DNA of 64,000 nucleotides. It comes from CAYNVQ01 sp964400735 (GTDB taxonomy: Bacteria > Acidobacteriota > Aminicenantia > Aminicenantales > Aminicenantaceae). This document shows positions 45,392 to 54,227 of this stretch, piece by piece (positions within the stretch are counted from its first letter, which is position 1; each line of letters starts with the position of its first letter). The position numbers and the translations under genes were made by a program. The notes below the pieces were generated by a model that saw only the letters and a list, made by a program, of their open reading frames with translations, did no database searches and had not been told where the DNA came from. The DNA lies in the NCBI GenBank assembly GCA_964400735.1, contig CAYNVQ010000006.1, forward strand, positions 212,376-276,375, written 5' to 3'.

Positions 45392-45414
45392 CATGGGTAT
45401 ACAAGGGGACGGCA

Positions 45415-48400
45415 ATGACAAAAAAATGTCCTAAATGTCAGGCAGACAATCCTGATTCTGCAACCTTCTGTGCCGATTGTGGCACTCAACTACCCTCCAT
45501 CAAGGATATCGAAGTTACAGAAACCCTGGAAACACCTAAAGAAGAGTTAACTACAGGTTCTACATTTGCTGGAAGGTACCAGATCATCGAGGAGTTGGGT
45601 AAAGGGGGAATGGGAAGGGTCTATAAAGTTCTCGATAAAGAGGTCAAAGCAAAGGTCGCACTAAAGCTCATCAAACCTGAAATCGCTTCTGACAAAAAGA
45701 CCATCGAGCGGTTCAGAAACGAACTGAAGATTGCCCGTGACATCGCTCATAAGAATGTCTGCCGAATGTACCACCTAGGCAAAGAGGAAGGGGCTTACTA
45801 CATCACCATGGAGTACGTCTCAGGAGAGGATCTCAAAAGCTTTATCCGGAGATCAGGAGTCATATCGGTTGGGAAAGCCATCTCCATAGCAAACCAGGTC
45901 TGCGAAGGCTTGCTCGAAGCTCATAGGCTTGGGGTCATCCATCGGGATCTCAAACCCCAAAACATCATGATAGATAAAGAAGGGAACGCCCGGATCATGG
46001 ACTTCGGGATAGCCCGCTCATTAAGGGCGAAGGGAATCACAGGATCAGGTGTGATGATCGGCACTCCTGAGTATATGTCTCCTGAGCAAGTGGACGGCAA
46101 AGAAGCCGATCAGAGAGCTGATATTTATTCCCTTGGAATCATTCTGTATGAAATGGTCACAGGTAGGGTTCCTTTTGAGGGAGATACAGCCTTCTCTATT
46201 GGCGTTAAACAAAAGAGTGAAGTTCCCCAGCCTCCCAAAGAGATCAATGAGCAAATTCCTGATGACCTTAACAACGTGATCCTAAAGTGCATGGAGAAAG
46301 ATAAGGAGAAAAGGTATCAGAGTGTTGAGGAGCTTCAATCAGAATTGAAAAGGATTGAAAAAGGAGTTCCTACTACAGAAAGAGTTGTTCCTGATAGAAA
46401 GCCTTTTACCTCAAGAGAAATCACCGTCCAATTCAACCTTAAAAAATTGCTTGTTCCTGCATTGATTGTCATCGCAATAGTTGTCATTGGACTATTTCTC
46501 TGGAGGCCTTGGAAAAGCATTAAAACCCTAACTCCTTCTATTTCAGATAAACCCTCCCTTGCTGTTCTTTATTTTGAGAATAATACAGGAGATAGTAAGT
46601 TGGACTATCTCCGTCACGGATTGGCACGTTTAATCACTACAGATCTCAATCAATCTAAGTATATCCGGGTATTGAGTGAAGATTGGGTGTATAACCTCCT
46701 TCAGAAACTCAATCTTCTGGGATCTTCAAGATATTCTTCTGAAGACCTATCCAAGCTTGCCGAACTTGGAGGAGTGAATTACTTGATCACAGGAAGCCTT
46801 CTCAAATTGGGAGAGCAATTCATCATCACATCCACATTGCTCAAACCGGGAGCAATAGAAGCTATTCACACCACGGAAACCCGATGCAATAATCTTGGTG
46901 AACTCCCAGCCGAGATTGATAGGCTTACTAAGGAAATTAAGCATGCGCTCGATTTTTCTCCGGAGCAAATCGCTAACGATATAGACAGGGCTGTTGGGGA
47001 CGTAACAACAAGTTCTCCTGAGGCGTATAAGCTCTTCATTCAAGCCTCTGAATTTTTATACAAGTTTAATAACAAGGAATGCATAGCCCTCCTGGAGAAA
47101 GCTCTGGAGTATGATCCAGACTTTGTTTTTGCCAACTTTATGTTAAGTTCCGCATATTATAATGCAGGATTTACATCAAAGGCCAATAGATATATGAAAA
47201 TAGCCTTTGATCAAAGGGATCGCGTGACAGATAGGTTAAGATACAAAATTGAAGCCAATATCTATCAGCTAAAGGAAGAAACCTTCCCTGATGCCTTTAA
47301 TGCATGGCAAAAACTTTTAGAACTTTATCCTGATGATACGAGTGGCAACAATATGCTAGGCAGGTTGTACGGAATCATTGGAGAGTGGGATAAAGCTATC
47401 GAATACCGTAAAGTAAATGTGGACAATAATGTAGGGCTTTGGCTCTATCACGCGGCTCTATCCATGGAGTATAGACACAAGGGCCTTCTTAAAGAAGCCA
47501 GGGAAGTCCAATTAAATTATATGAACAAATACGGCGAACTCGCATCGATTCACCGATGGATAGCTGAAACTTATATTTTAGAAGGAAATCTTGATATTGC
47601 GCTCAATGAAGTGGAAGAAGCATTTGCCTTGGAGCCATCCAGTTCAGGTAATCAATTCTACAGAGCTGCCATATATCTCTATAGGGATAACCTTGAAGCA
47701 GCAGAAAAAGAGTACAAAGAGATTTGTGCAAGTCATTATCAAGCAGTACAGCATGATGCGCTCCAATGTCTTGCCGCCTTGAGCCTCCACCGCGGAAAAT
47801 ATGAAGCCGCAATTGGGTATCTCAATCAGGCCATTTCCATTGCAGAGAAATTGAGTGAGGAAGAATGGATATATTTTAATAAACGTTATCTTATATGGAT
47901 CTTTATCCTAGCAGGAAAATATGAGGAAGCTAATAAATTATCACAGAGCGTATTCTCAGAAACAGAAGGTATAGACTTATCTGTATTTGAAAGAGCAAAA
48001 GCAGAAATGTTGGCGTGGATGAAAACCGAAATGGGTGATCTCGAATCTGCTCAAATTCATTCTAATGAACTCAAGCGGTTGATTGAAAACAGTCTTCACA
48101 CAAAATTGATAAGGGATTATTATGCTGTCCAAGCTGCAATCGACCTTCAGCGTGGCGATTACGCGAAGAGTGTTGAACTTTGTAGAAAAGCTCTTCCTCT
48201 CTTTCCAGACGGACCCAGAGCTGTACAAGCTTATGTTTTAGATACGCTGGGATTAGCGTATTATTATCTCGATCAATTGGATGAGGCACAAAAAACCTTC
48301 GAGAATCTGCTTCAGCTTACATGGGGAAGATTTTGGCATGGCCATATATATGCCAAGAGTTACTACAATCTCGGATCTATTTTTGAGAAAAAAGGAGATT

Positions 48401-48678
48401 CTACACAAGCCATAGAGCATTACGAAAAATTCCTCAGCCTCTGGAAGGACGCTGACCCTGGGATAGCTGAGGTTGAAGATGCGAAGAAGAGGCTGGCTGC
48501 ATTAAAGAGCAGAAAGTCTAACTTTTCTCTCTACCAAATATCAAATGAGTGTGCAGAGCATGAATATGAAAAGCTTTTAGATCCCAGCCCTTTTCTCCCA
48601 TATCTGCAAGAATCTTCTCAATTTTTTCTTCCCAAAGGTTTTTTGACAATTCTCCCTCAACACCATGGGTCATCCTGA
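45415..48678 (+). CDS. Ser/Thr protein kinase 1: zinc ribbon, kinase, TM helix, TPRs
   Basis: A 1087-residue membrane kinase. A zinc ribbon (CPKC ... FCADCG) at residues 5-24 precedes the Hanks kinase domain (about 50-310: LGKGGMGRVY, ALKLIK, HRDLKPQN, DFG, GTPEYMSPEQ). One transmembrane helix (about 344-363) leads to a TolB/FlgO-like domain (LAVLYFENNTGDS) and many TPRs to about residue 1030. All catalytic residues are present. The TPR end AIEHYEKFLSLWKDADPG...RLAALK is the tail that is orphaned behind kinases 2-4. Here the normal stop is lost, and translation runs about 55 codons further, antisense to the small gene at 48518-48703. Confidence 0.85.
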   Translation: MTKKCPKCQADNPDSATFCADCGTQLPSIKDIEVTETLETPKEELTTGSTFAGRYQIIEELGKGGMGRVYKVLDKEVKAKVALKLIKPEIASDKKTIERFRNELKIARDIAHKNVCRMYHLGKEEGAYYITMEYVSGEDLKSFIRRSGVISVGKAISIANQVCEGLLEAHRLGVIHRDLKPQNIMIDKEGNARIMDFGIARSLRAKGITGSGVMIGTPEYMSPEQVDGKEADQRADIYSLGIILYEMVTGRVPFEGDTAFSIGVKQKSEVPQPPKEINEQIPDDLNNVILKCMEKDKEKRYQSVEELQSELKRIEKGVPTTERVVPDRKPFTSREITVQFNLKKLLVPALIVIAIVVIGLFLWRPWKSIKTLTPSISDKPSLAVLYFENNTGDSKLDYLRHGLARLITTDLNQSKYIRVLSEDWVYNLLQKLNLLGSSRYSSEDLSKLAELGGVNYLITGSLLKLGEQFIITSTLLKPGAIEAIHTTETRCNNLGELPAEIDRLTKEIKHALDFSPEQIANDIDRAVGDVTTSSPEAYKLFIQASEFLYKFNNKECIALLEKALEYDPDFVFANFMLSSAYYNAGFTSKANRYMKIAFDQRDRVTDRLRYKIEANIYQLKEETFPDAFNAWQKLLELYPDDTSGNNMLGRLYGIIGEWDKAIEYRKVNVDNNVGLWLYHAALSMEYRHKGLLKEAREVQLNYMNKYGELASIHRWIAETYILEGNLDIALNEVEEAFALEPSSSGNQFYRAAIYLYRDNLEAAEKEYKEICASHYQAVQHDALQCLAALSLHRGKYEAAIGYLNQAISIAEKLSEEEWIYFNKRYLIWIFILAGKYEEANKLSQSVFSETEGIDLSVFERAKAEMLAWMKTEMGDLESAQIHSNELKRLIENSLHTKLIRDYYAVQAAIDLQRGDYAKSVELCRKALPLFPDGPRAVQAYVLDTLGLAYYYLDQLDEAQKTFENLLQLTWGRFWHGHIYAKSYYNLGSIFEKKGDSTQAIEHYEKFLSLWKDADPGIAEVEDAKKRLAALKSRKSNFSLYQISNECAEHEYEKLLDPSPFLPYLQESSQFFLPKGFLTILPQHHGSS
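48408..48509 (+). repeat. Conserved TPR-end tail 1 (inside kinase 1)
   Basis: This stretch encodes AIEHYEKFLSLWKDADPG and then a KKRLAALK end. It is the in-frame copy of the ~95-bp unit that recurs at 51225, 53900, 57823 and 59230 outside genes. Confidence 0.7.
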
Positions 48679-48703
48679 TATGATCAAACTCATATTTTTT
48701 CAT
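48518..48703 (-). CDS. Small DUF4177-like protein
   Basis: A 61-residue protein, MKKYEFDHIR at the start, with a central helix and LADMGEKGWDLKAF, then a final strand LIFGREK. The yEy...L...G.eGWel...fkr pattern matches the DUF4177-type small proteins. AGAGGG precedes the ATG at 48703. It is convergent with kinase 1 and overlaps its 3' end by 161 bp. Its insertion next to the kinase tail probably removed the kinase stop codon. Function unknown. Confidence 0.6.
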   Translation of the reverse strand: MKKYEFDHIRMTHGVEGELSKNLWEEKIEKILADMGEKGWDLKAFHIHALHTHLIFGREKS

Positions 48704-48773
48704 TTTCGTCCCTCTTTTAATTTTTCTCCCAATCATTCTACTAGCGTAACGATTGAAATATTCAATCTCGCAA

Positions 48774-48830
48774 TTGACTCTATCCGTATTCCTTGATATT
48801 ATTTTGCCGACCAGATAAGGGGAAGAAGTG
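48774..48830 (+). promoter_or_regulatory. Promoter/leader repeat 2, upstream of kinase 2
   Basis: TTGACT at 48774-48779, a 17-bp spacer, and TATTAT at 48797-48802 inside the shared leader block that starts at 48788. The block continues through GCCGACCAGATAAGGGGAAG into the GTG start at 48828. Confidence 0.6.
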
Positions 48831-51197
48831 GCAACACAGTGTCCAAAGTGCAACGCTGATAATCCTGACACATCTAGATTCTGTTCTGATTGCGGTACCC
48901 AAATAGTTTCAATCAAGGACGTCTCTGTTACTAAAACCCTTCAAAAACCTGCAAAAGGATTTAAGAAAGACACTGTAATTGCAAAAAAGTACAAAATCAT
49001 CGAAAAACTCGGAGAAGGAGGCATGGGTGTTGTCTATAAGGCTAAGGACACCAAACTTAACCGTACTGTAGCTCTTAAATTTCTTCCCGCTGAATTAACG
49101 CAGGATAAAGAGGCGAAAAAGAGATTCATTCAAGAGGCACAGGCAGCAGCTGCGCTAGAGCATCCGAATATTTGCACCGTCTATGAAGTTGATGAGTCCG
49201 ATGGCCAGACCTTTATCGCTATGTCTTATATCGAAGGCCAGAGCCTGAAGGATAAGCTTCAAGAGGGACCTTTGAAAGTTGATGAGGCCAAGGACATCGC
49301 TATTCAGGTTGCGGAAGGACTCAAGGAAGCTCATAAGAAGGGTATTGTTCATAGGGACATCAAACCTGCAAACATAATGATAAATGACGAGAGGCAAGCG
49401 AAGATCACAGATTTTGGTTTAGCAAAGCTATCCTGGGGAGCCGATTTGACAAAGCCTTCAATAATCATGGGTACAGTTGCCTATATGTCACCAGAGCAGG
49501 CAAGGGGAGAAGAAGTCGACCACCGAACAGACATATGGTCTTTGGGCGCTTTACTTTATGAAATGCTTTCAGGAGTGCGACCTTTCCAGAAGGCTCAAGA
49601 ACAGGCGTTGATCTATGCCATCCTGAATGATAAGCCGACACCACTATCCTTACTTCGGCCTGACATTCCTGATCACTTAGAACACATGATTGAAAAAGCA
49701 TTGGCAAAGAAGGCGGCAGATAGGTATCAGAATGTGGATGGTCTTATTAAGGATTTGAAAGAAGCTCCTTCTACAACTGTTTCCCAAGCAAAAAAATCGA
49801 TCGCCGTGCTTCCATTCACAAACATGAGTGCCGATCCTGAGCAGGAATACTTTTGCGATGGTATATCAGAAGAAATTATAAATGCTTTAACACAAATTCA
49901 GGATCTGAGGGTTGTCGCCAGGACATCTGCATTTGCCTTTAAAGGGAGGGATGTAGATATTAGGGAGATAGGGAAAAAATTGAATGTGGACAAGATTCTT
50001 GAAGGGAGTGTAAGAAAAGCTGGGAATAGGCTAAGAATAACGGCCCAGCTCATCAATGTCTCTGACGGTTATCATCTTTGGTCCGAACGATTCGACCGCA
50101 AAATGGCCGACATATTTGATATACAGGATGAAATCTCACTTGCAATTGTTAATAATTTGAAGATTAGACTTTTGAGCAAAGAAAAAGCCACAATACTAAA
50201 ACAACCCACCAAAAATCTAGATGCTTATAATCTCTATCTTAAGGGCCGGTACTCCATGAACCTTTATACAGATCATGGATTGAATGAAGCTATTGACTGT
50301 TTTGAAGAAGCAATCAAAAATGACCCCTCCTTTGCACATGCGTATGCGGAAATGGCCTTATCCTATGTTTTACTTGGCGTGAATTTTGGCATAGTCCACT
50401 CTCCCGATGCCTATGACAAAGCCAGGGAAGCAGCAAAGAAATCAGTGGAGCTGGATCCATACCTTGCCGAAGCCCACACATCTCATGCAGCAGTTGCAAC
50501 CTTCTACGAGTGGGATCGCAATGTTGCTGCCGATTGTTTCAGAAGGGCCATCGAGTTGAATCCCAATAATTCATACACTCGTCAGTGGTATGCCTATTAT
50601 CTGTTTATTTTAGAGCATAAGCATGTTGAAGCCATCGAGGAATTTAATCGTGCGATTGAGCTCAATCCACTTGATCTTGGCGCTTTCGGATTTATTTCAA
50701 TTGTGTATTCATTAGGATGCAGAGACTTCGATCAAGGTGTCGAAGTAGCGGAAAAGATCGTGGCTATGGCACCGAATTTAGCAGTGAGTCATCATTTCCT
50801 TGCCGACGCCTTAGAGAAAAAAGGATTATACAAGGAATCCATTGCCGAGATGGAAGAGGCCAATCGGCTAGGTGGGCGCTCCAGAGGTAACCTAGCGTGT
50901 TTAGGATATACATATGCCAAAGCCGGCCAACCCGATAAGGCATATGAGATTATTGAGGAATTGAAGGAAAGGCATCAACATTCTCTAGGGATTTCGGCTC
51001 ATTTGGCTTGGATTTATTGTGGAATGGGTCAAGAAGATGAAATGTTCGAATGTCTTGATAGGGCTTATGAGGAACGCAACCCCTGGCTAACCTGGTTTAC
51101 AACGATACGCGAATGGGATGATCTCTGCAAAGCCCCCAGGTTTATTACATTAATAGAGAAAATGGGCCTGAGTCATCTGCTTCCCAAGGAAGAATAG
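48828..51197 (+). CDS. Ser/Thr protein kinase 2: zinc ribbon, kinase, TolB-like domain, TPRs
   Basis: A 789-residue kinase. Zinc ribbon (CPKC ... FCSDCG) at residues 5-24, Hanks domain at about 50-305 (LGEGGMGVVYKAKD, ALKFLP, HRDIKPAN, DFGLAKLS, GTVAYMSPEQ), a TolB/FlgO-like domain (about 325-440: IAVLPFTNMSADPEQEYFCD ... ITAQLINVSDGYHLW) and TPRs (about 460-780). No transmembrane helix is visible between kinase and sensor, so it is probably soluble or peripheral. The start is GTG with AAGGGGAAG upstream. It is very close in sequence to kinase 4 in the first ~450 residues. It ends before the orphan tail at 51225. Confidence 0.87.
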   Translation: MATQCPKCNADNPDTSRFCSDCGTQIVSIKDVSVTKTLQKPAKGFKKDTVIAKKYKIIEKLGEGGMGVVYKAKDTKLNRTVALKFLPAELTQDKEAKKRFIQEAQAAAALEHPNICTVYEVDESDGQTFIAMSYIEGQSLKDKLQEGPLKVDEAKDIAIQVAEGLKEAHKKGIVHRDIKPANIMINDERQAKITDFGLAKLSWGADLTKPSIIMGTVAYMSPEQARGEEVDHRTDIWSLGALLYEMLSGVRPFQKAQEQALIYAILNDKPTPLSLLRPDIPDHLEHMIEKALAKKAADRYQNVDGLIKDLKEAPSTTVSQAKKSIAVLPFTNMSADPEQEYFCDGISEEIINALTQIQDLRVVARTSAFAFKGRDVDIREIGKKLNVDKILEGSVRKAGNRLRITAQLINVSDGYHLWSERFDRKMADIFDIQDEISLAIVNNLKIRLLSKEKATILKQPTKNLDAYNLYLKGRYSMNLYTDHGLNEAIDCFEEAIKNDPSFAHAYAEMALSYVLLGVNFGIVHSPDAYDKAREAAKKSVELDPYLAEAHTSHAAVATFYEWDRNVAADCFRRAIELNPNNSYTRQWYAYYLFILEHKHVEAIEEFNRAIELNPLDLGAFGFISIVYSLGCRDFDQGVEVAEKIVAMAPNLAVSHHFLADALEKKGLYKESIAEMEEANRLGGRSRGNLACLGYTYAKAGQPDKAYEIIEELKERHQHSLGISAHLAWIYCGMGQEDEMFECLDRAYEERNPWLTWFTTIREWDDLCKAPRFITLIEKMGLSHLLPKEE

Positions 51198-51224
51198 TGA
51201 AAAAATATTAATAAAAATTTTAGG

Positions 51225-51333
51225 CAAAGCCATCGAGCATTACGAGAAATTCCTCGACCTCTGGAAGGACGCTGATCCTGGGATAGCTGAGGTTGAAGAT
51301 GCGAGAAAGAGGCTGGCTGGGTTGAGGGAATAG
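51225..51333 (+). pseudogene. Orphan TPR-end tail 2
   Basis: An open stretch after kinase 2, without its own start, encoding GKAIEHYEKFLDLWKDADPG and then an RKRLAGLRE end with a TAG stop. It matches the end of kinase 1. It is read as the remnant 3' end of an ancestral kinase gene. Confidence 0.65.
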
Positions 51334-51351
51334 CTCTAAGCCCCCCGCCTG

Positions 51352-51409
51352 TTGACACTAACGGCTATTCCTTGTTAATATTTTGCCGACCAGATAAGGG
51401 GAAGTAGTG
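51352..51409 (+). promoter_or_regulatory. Promoter/leader repeat 3, upstream of kinase 3
   Basis: TTGACA at 51352-51357 and TAATAT at 51376-51381 (18-bp spacer), inside the shared block that begins at 51367. GCCGACCAGATAAGGGGAAG leads into the GTG at 51407. Confidence 0.6.
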
Positions 51410-53899
51410 GCAATAAAGTGCCCAAAGTGTCAGTTTGAAAACACCTCTGATTCTAAATTCTGTAAGGAATGTGGTACTCAGCTACTCGCCACTGAGGATA
51501 TCGACGTTACAGAAACCCTGTTAACACCTACTGAAAGGCTGCAAAAGGGCAGCACTGTAGCAGGAAGATATGCGATCATCGAGGAACTGGGCAGAGGAGG
51601 GATGGGGGTTGTCTACAAAGCCGAAGACACAAAGCTCAAAAGAACTGTCGCCCTCAAGTTTCTACCGCCAGAACTGACACACATCTCTGAAGTTAGAGAC
51701 CGGTTCATGCGGGAGGCTCAAGCGGCTGCCGCTCTGGATCATCCTAATATCTGCACCGTCTATGAATTCGACGAGGCTGAGGAGAAAACATTCATCTCCA
51801 TGGCCTACGTTGAAGGCCAGAGCTTAAGGAAGAAGCTTGATTCAGGCCCGTTGGAGCTTGATGAAGCCCTTCGGATCGCCACTCAAGTAGCCCAAGGTTT
51901 GCAGATCGCCCATATGAAAGGCATCGTGCATAGGGATATCAAGAGCGCCAACATTATGGTCACAGAGGACAACCAGGCAAAGATCATGGATTTTGGACTA
52001 GCCAGGATGACCGGAGGGACTCTGATAACACAGGAAGGCAAAGCGATGGGGACCATTGCCTACATGTCTCCTGAACAAGCGCAAGGAGAAGAAGTCGATC
52101 ATCGGACGGATATCTGGTCTTTGGGTGTTGTTCTGTATGAGATGTTCACGGGTCAGTTACCTTTCAAGGGGGAGCATGACCAAGGTGTTGTCTATTCCAT
52201 TCTCAATAGGAAGCCCAAGCCTCTCGCAGAGTTGCGTTCGGAGATTCCCGTATCCATCGGTCAAGTCGTTGACAAGGCCCTGGAGAAGAATCTGGATAAG
52301 CGCTACCAGCAGATAGACGAACTGCTGGATGACTTGAAGTCGATATCTGCAGGAATCGTACCGGAAGAGATCAAAGTTAGGCTGAGAAAAGCGAAACTGT
52401 TAAAACGAAAAAGATCTATACTTTATGCAGGTGCAGTAGGATTGGTGATTGTTGTAGCTGTGCTAGCTCTAACTCTTTTCACTGGTCGAGCAGAAGTGAT
52501 CGATTCCATTGCGGTTCTTCCGCTCGAAAATCTCACGGGTGACTCGGAGCAGGAGTATTTTGTTGACGGCGTTACGGATGAGCTGATCGGACAGTTGGGA
52601 CAGATCAACGGTTTGCAGCGGGTCATTTCCCGCACATCGGTTATGCGGTACAAAAATACGGACAAATCCCTGCCGGAAATTGCACGGGAGTTGAAGGTGG
52701 ATGCCTTAGTGGAGGGGACGGTCTATCAGGTTGGTGAAAAAGTAAGCATCAGGCTACAGTTGTTCGATGCCCTTCCCGAGGAGCGGAGTCTCTGGACACA
52801 GAGGTACGACCGGCCAATAACCGATGTGTTGGTGATGTACGGAGAGATGGCCGGCGCCATCACCGAAAACATCAAGGTCAAATTGACGACCCAAGAAGAA
52901 GCACGACTCGCCAGCGCCCGCCAGGTCAATCCCGAGGCCTACGAAGCCTACGTCAGGGGCTCCTACAAATGGATGAATTTTATGACGCCCGAAGATCTGG
53001 ACACCGCTGAAAAGCATTTCGACCTGGCCCTCGAGAAGGACCCTTCTTACGCACCGGCCTACTCCGGGCGCGCCTGGGTCTGGCTCATCCGCAACCAGTG
53101 GGGTTGGTCTCTGCCAGAGGAGGCGGGATCAAAGGCCAAGGCTGCGGCGCTTCGGGCCATTGAGCTGGACGAGAACTCAGCCAGCGCCCACGAGGTCCTG
53201 GCTGTGGTCAGGAAGGTGATCGATTGGGACTGGGACGGTGCCTGGGTATCCTACCGGAGAAGCCTCGAACTCAATCCCAACGTCGCGAGCGCGCAGGGAT
53301 CATACGGCCAATTCCTGATGATGATGGGGCATGACGAAGAGGCCCAGATCCACAGCGAACGAGCCGTCGGGCTCGACCCCTTTAATCCGCTGGTCCACAG
53401 TTGGCATGCGGTCCTCCTTTATTCTCAGAGGCGCTACGATGAGGCCATCGCAGCGGCCCGGGAAGCCCTGCGGATTCAACCGGACTTTCCCGTCGCTTCG
53501 AACACCCTCTGGCTTATCATGCACGAAAAGAAAGGGATGGAGAGAGAGGCATTCGAGGCCGCTAAGGACTTTGCGAGAGTCTCATTTAACGACACGAGAA
53601 TCGACTCGGCGCTCGACGAAGGTTATACTCAGGGAGGATACTCCGAGGCGATGAAGCGCGGGGCCGAGGCCCTGATCGCTCGCCTTCAAGAGACTTTCTG
53701 TCTTCCGGGCGATATCGCTATGTTTTACACTATGGCTGGGGAGAAAGACAAGGCCCTCGATTGGCTCGAGAAGGGTTTGGAAATTCATGATCCTACGTTG
53801 CCGTACCTCGGAATGCCCTGTGACGACGGCATTCGATCCGACCCACGCTTCCAAGAACTGCTGCGCAAGATGAACCTGCCGGTGGATGAGAAGGAATAG
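51407..53899 (+). CDS. Ser/Thr protein kinase 3: zinc ribbon, kinase, TM helix, TolB-like domain, TPRs
   Basis: An 830-residue membrane kinase. Zinc ribbon (CPKC ... FCKECG), Hanks domain at about 50-310 (LGRGGMGVVYKAED, ALKFLP, HRDIKSAN with Ser for Pro, DFGLARMT, GTIAYMSPEQ), a transmembrane helix at about 337-358, then a TolB-like domain (IAVLPLENLTGDSEQEYFVD, LWTQRYDRPI) and TPRs to the end. The start is GTG. The TPR half is GC-richer than in kinases 2 and 4, which suggests a different source for the middle part. The gene stops immediately before orphan tail 3. Confidence 0.86.
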   Translation: MAIKCPKCQFENTSDSKFCKECGTQLLATEDIDVTETLLTPTERLQKGSTVAGRYAIIEELGRGGMGVVYKAEDTKLKRTVALKFLPPELTHISEVRDRFMREAQAAAALDHPNICTVYEFDEAEEKTFISMAYVEGQSLRKKLDSGPLELDEALRIATQVAQGLQIAHMKGIVHRDIKSANIMVTEDNQAKIMDFGLARMTGGTLITQEGKAMGTIAYMSPEQAQGEEVDHRTDIWSLGVVLYEMFTGQLPFKGEHDQGVVYSILNRKPKPLAELRSEIPVSIGQVVDKALEKNLDKRYQQIDELLDDLKSISAGIVPEEIKVRLRKAKLLKRKRSILYAGAVGLVIVVAVLALTLFTGRAEVIDSIAVLPLENLTGDSEQEYFVDGVTDELIGQLGQINGLQRVISRTSVMRYKNTDKSLPEIARELKVDALVEGTVYQVGEKVSIRLQLFDALPEERSLWTQRYDRPITDVLVMYGEMAGAITENIKVKLTTQEEARLASARQVNPEAYEAYVRGSYKWMNFMTPEDLDTAEKHFDLALEKDPSYAPAYSGRAWVWLIRNQWGWSLPEEAGSKAKAAALRAIELDENSASAHEVLAVVRKVIDWDWDGAWVSYRRSLELNPNVASAQGSYGQFLMMMGHDEEAQIHSERAVGLDPFNPLVHSWHAVLLYSQRRYDEAIAAAREALRIQPDFPVASNTLWLIMHEKKGMEREAFEAAKDFARVSFNDTRIDSALDEGYTQGGYSEAMKRGAEALIARLQETFCLPGDIAMFYTMAGEKDKALDWLEKGLEIHDPTLPYLGMPCDDGIRSDPRFQELLRKMNLPVDEKE

Positions 53900-53972
53900 G
53901 AAGGGCGCTGATCCTGGCATAGTTGAGGTGGAAGATGCAAGGAAGAGGCTGGCTGGGTTGAAAAGTCAGTAA
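53900..53972 (+). pseudogene. Orphan TPR-end tail 3
   Basis: Directly after kinase 3, a short open stretch encodes ADPGIVEVEDARKRLAGLK and then SQ before a TAA stop. It has the same end as the other tails but is shorter on the 5' side. The junction abuts the kinase 3 stop. Confidence 0.65.
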
Positions 53973-53984
53973 AAAAAGAGATCC

Positions 53985-54058
53985 AGCAGGGGAATTCGAA
54001 CCACTTAAATGCAGTTAAATATGGTTAAATGTGGTTTGTTATGGCCACATTTTGGTCA
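53985..54058. other. Third attachment-like site: inverted degenerate tRNA T-arm plus phased repeats
   Basis: On the minus strand, GGTTCGAATTCCCCTGCTGG resembles the T-arm and acceptor start of the right-end tRNA fragment with two small insertions. On the plus strand, TTAAAT lies at 54005, 54015 and 54025 (10-bp steps), then TGGCCA at 54042 and TGGTCA at 54053 (11-bp step), the same pair layout as at both island ends. This may be a nested or internal attachment site. Confidence 0.35.
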
Positions 54059-54227
54059 CAAAGGGAAGGGAAAAGACAGATGGGCTTATTTGCGGTGTGA
54101 TTGATTTTTTCTTTGAAATTCAACTTTTTCTTTAATAAATTATACACTGGTGTTTAATAATAGTAAGGTACTAGATGAGGGACTTGGGATCAAGTCTAGG
54201 TTTTAGGGTAAGAGTAAAGGAGACGTT

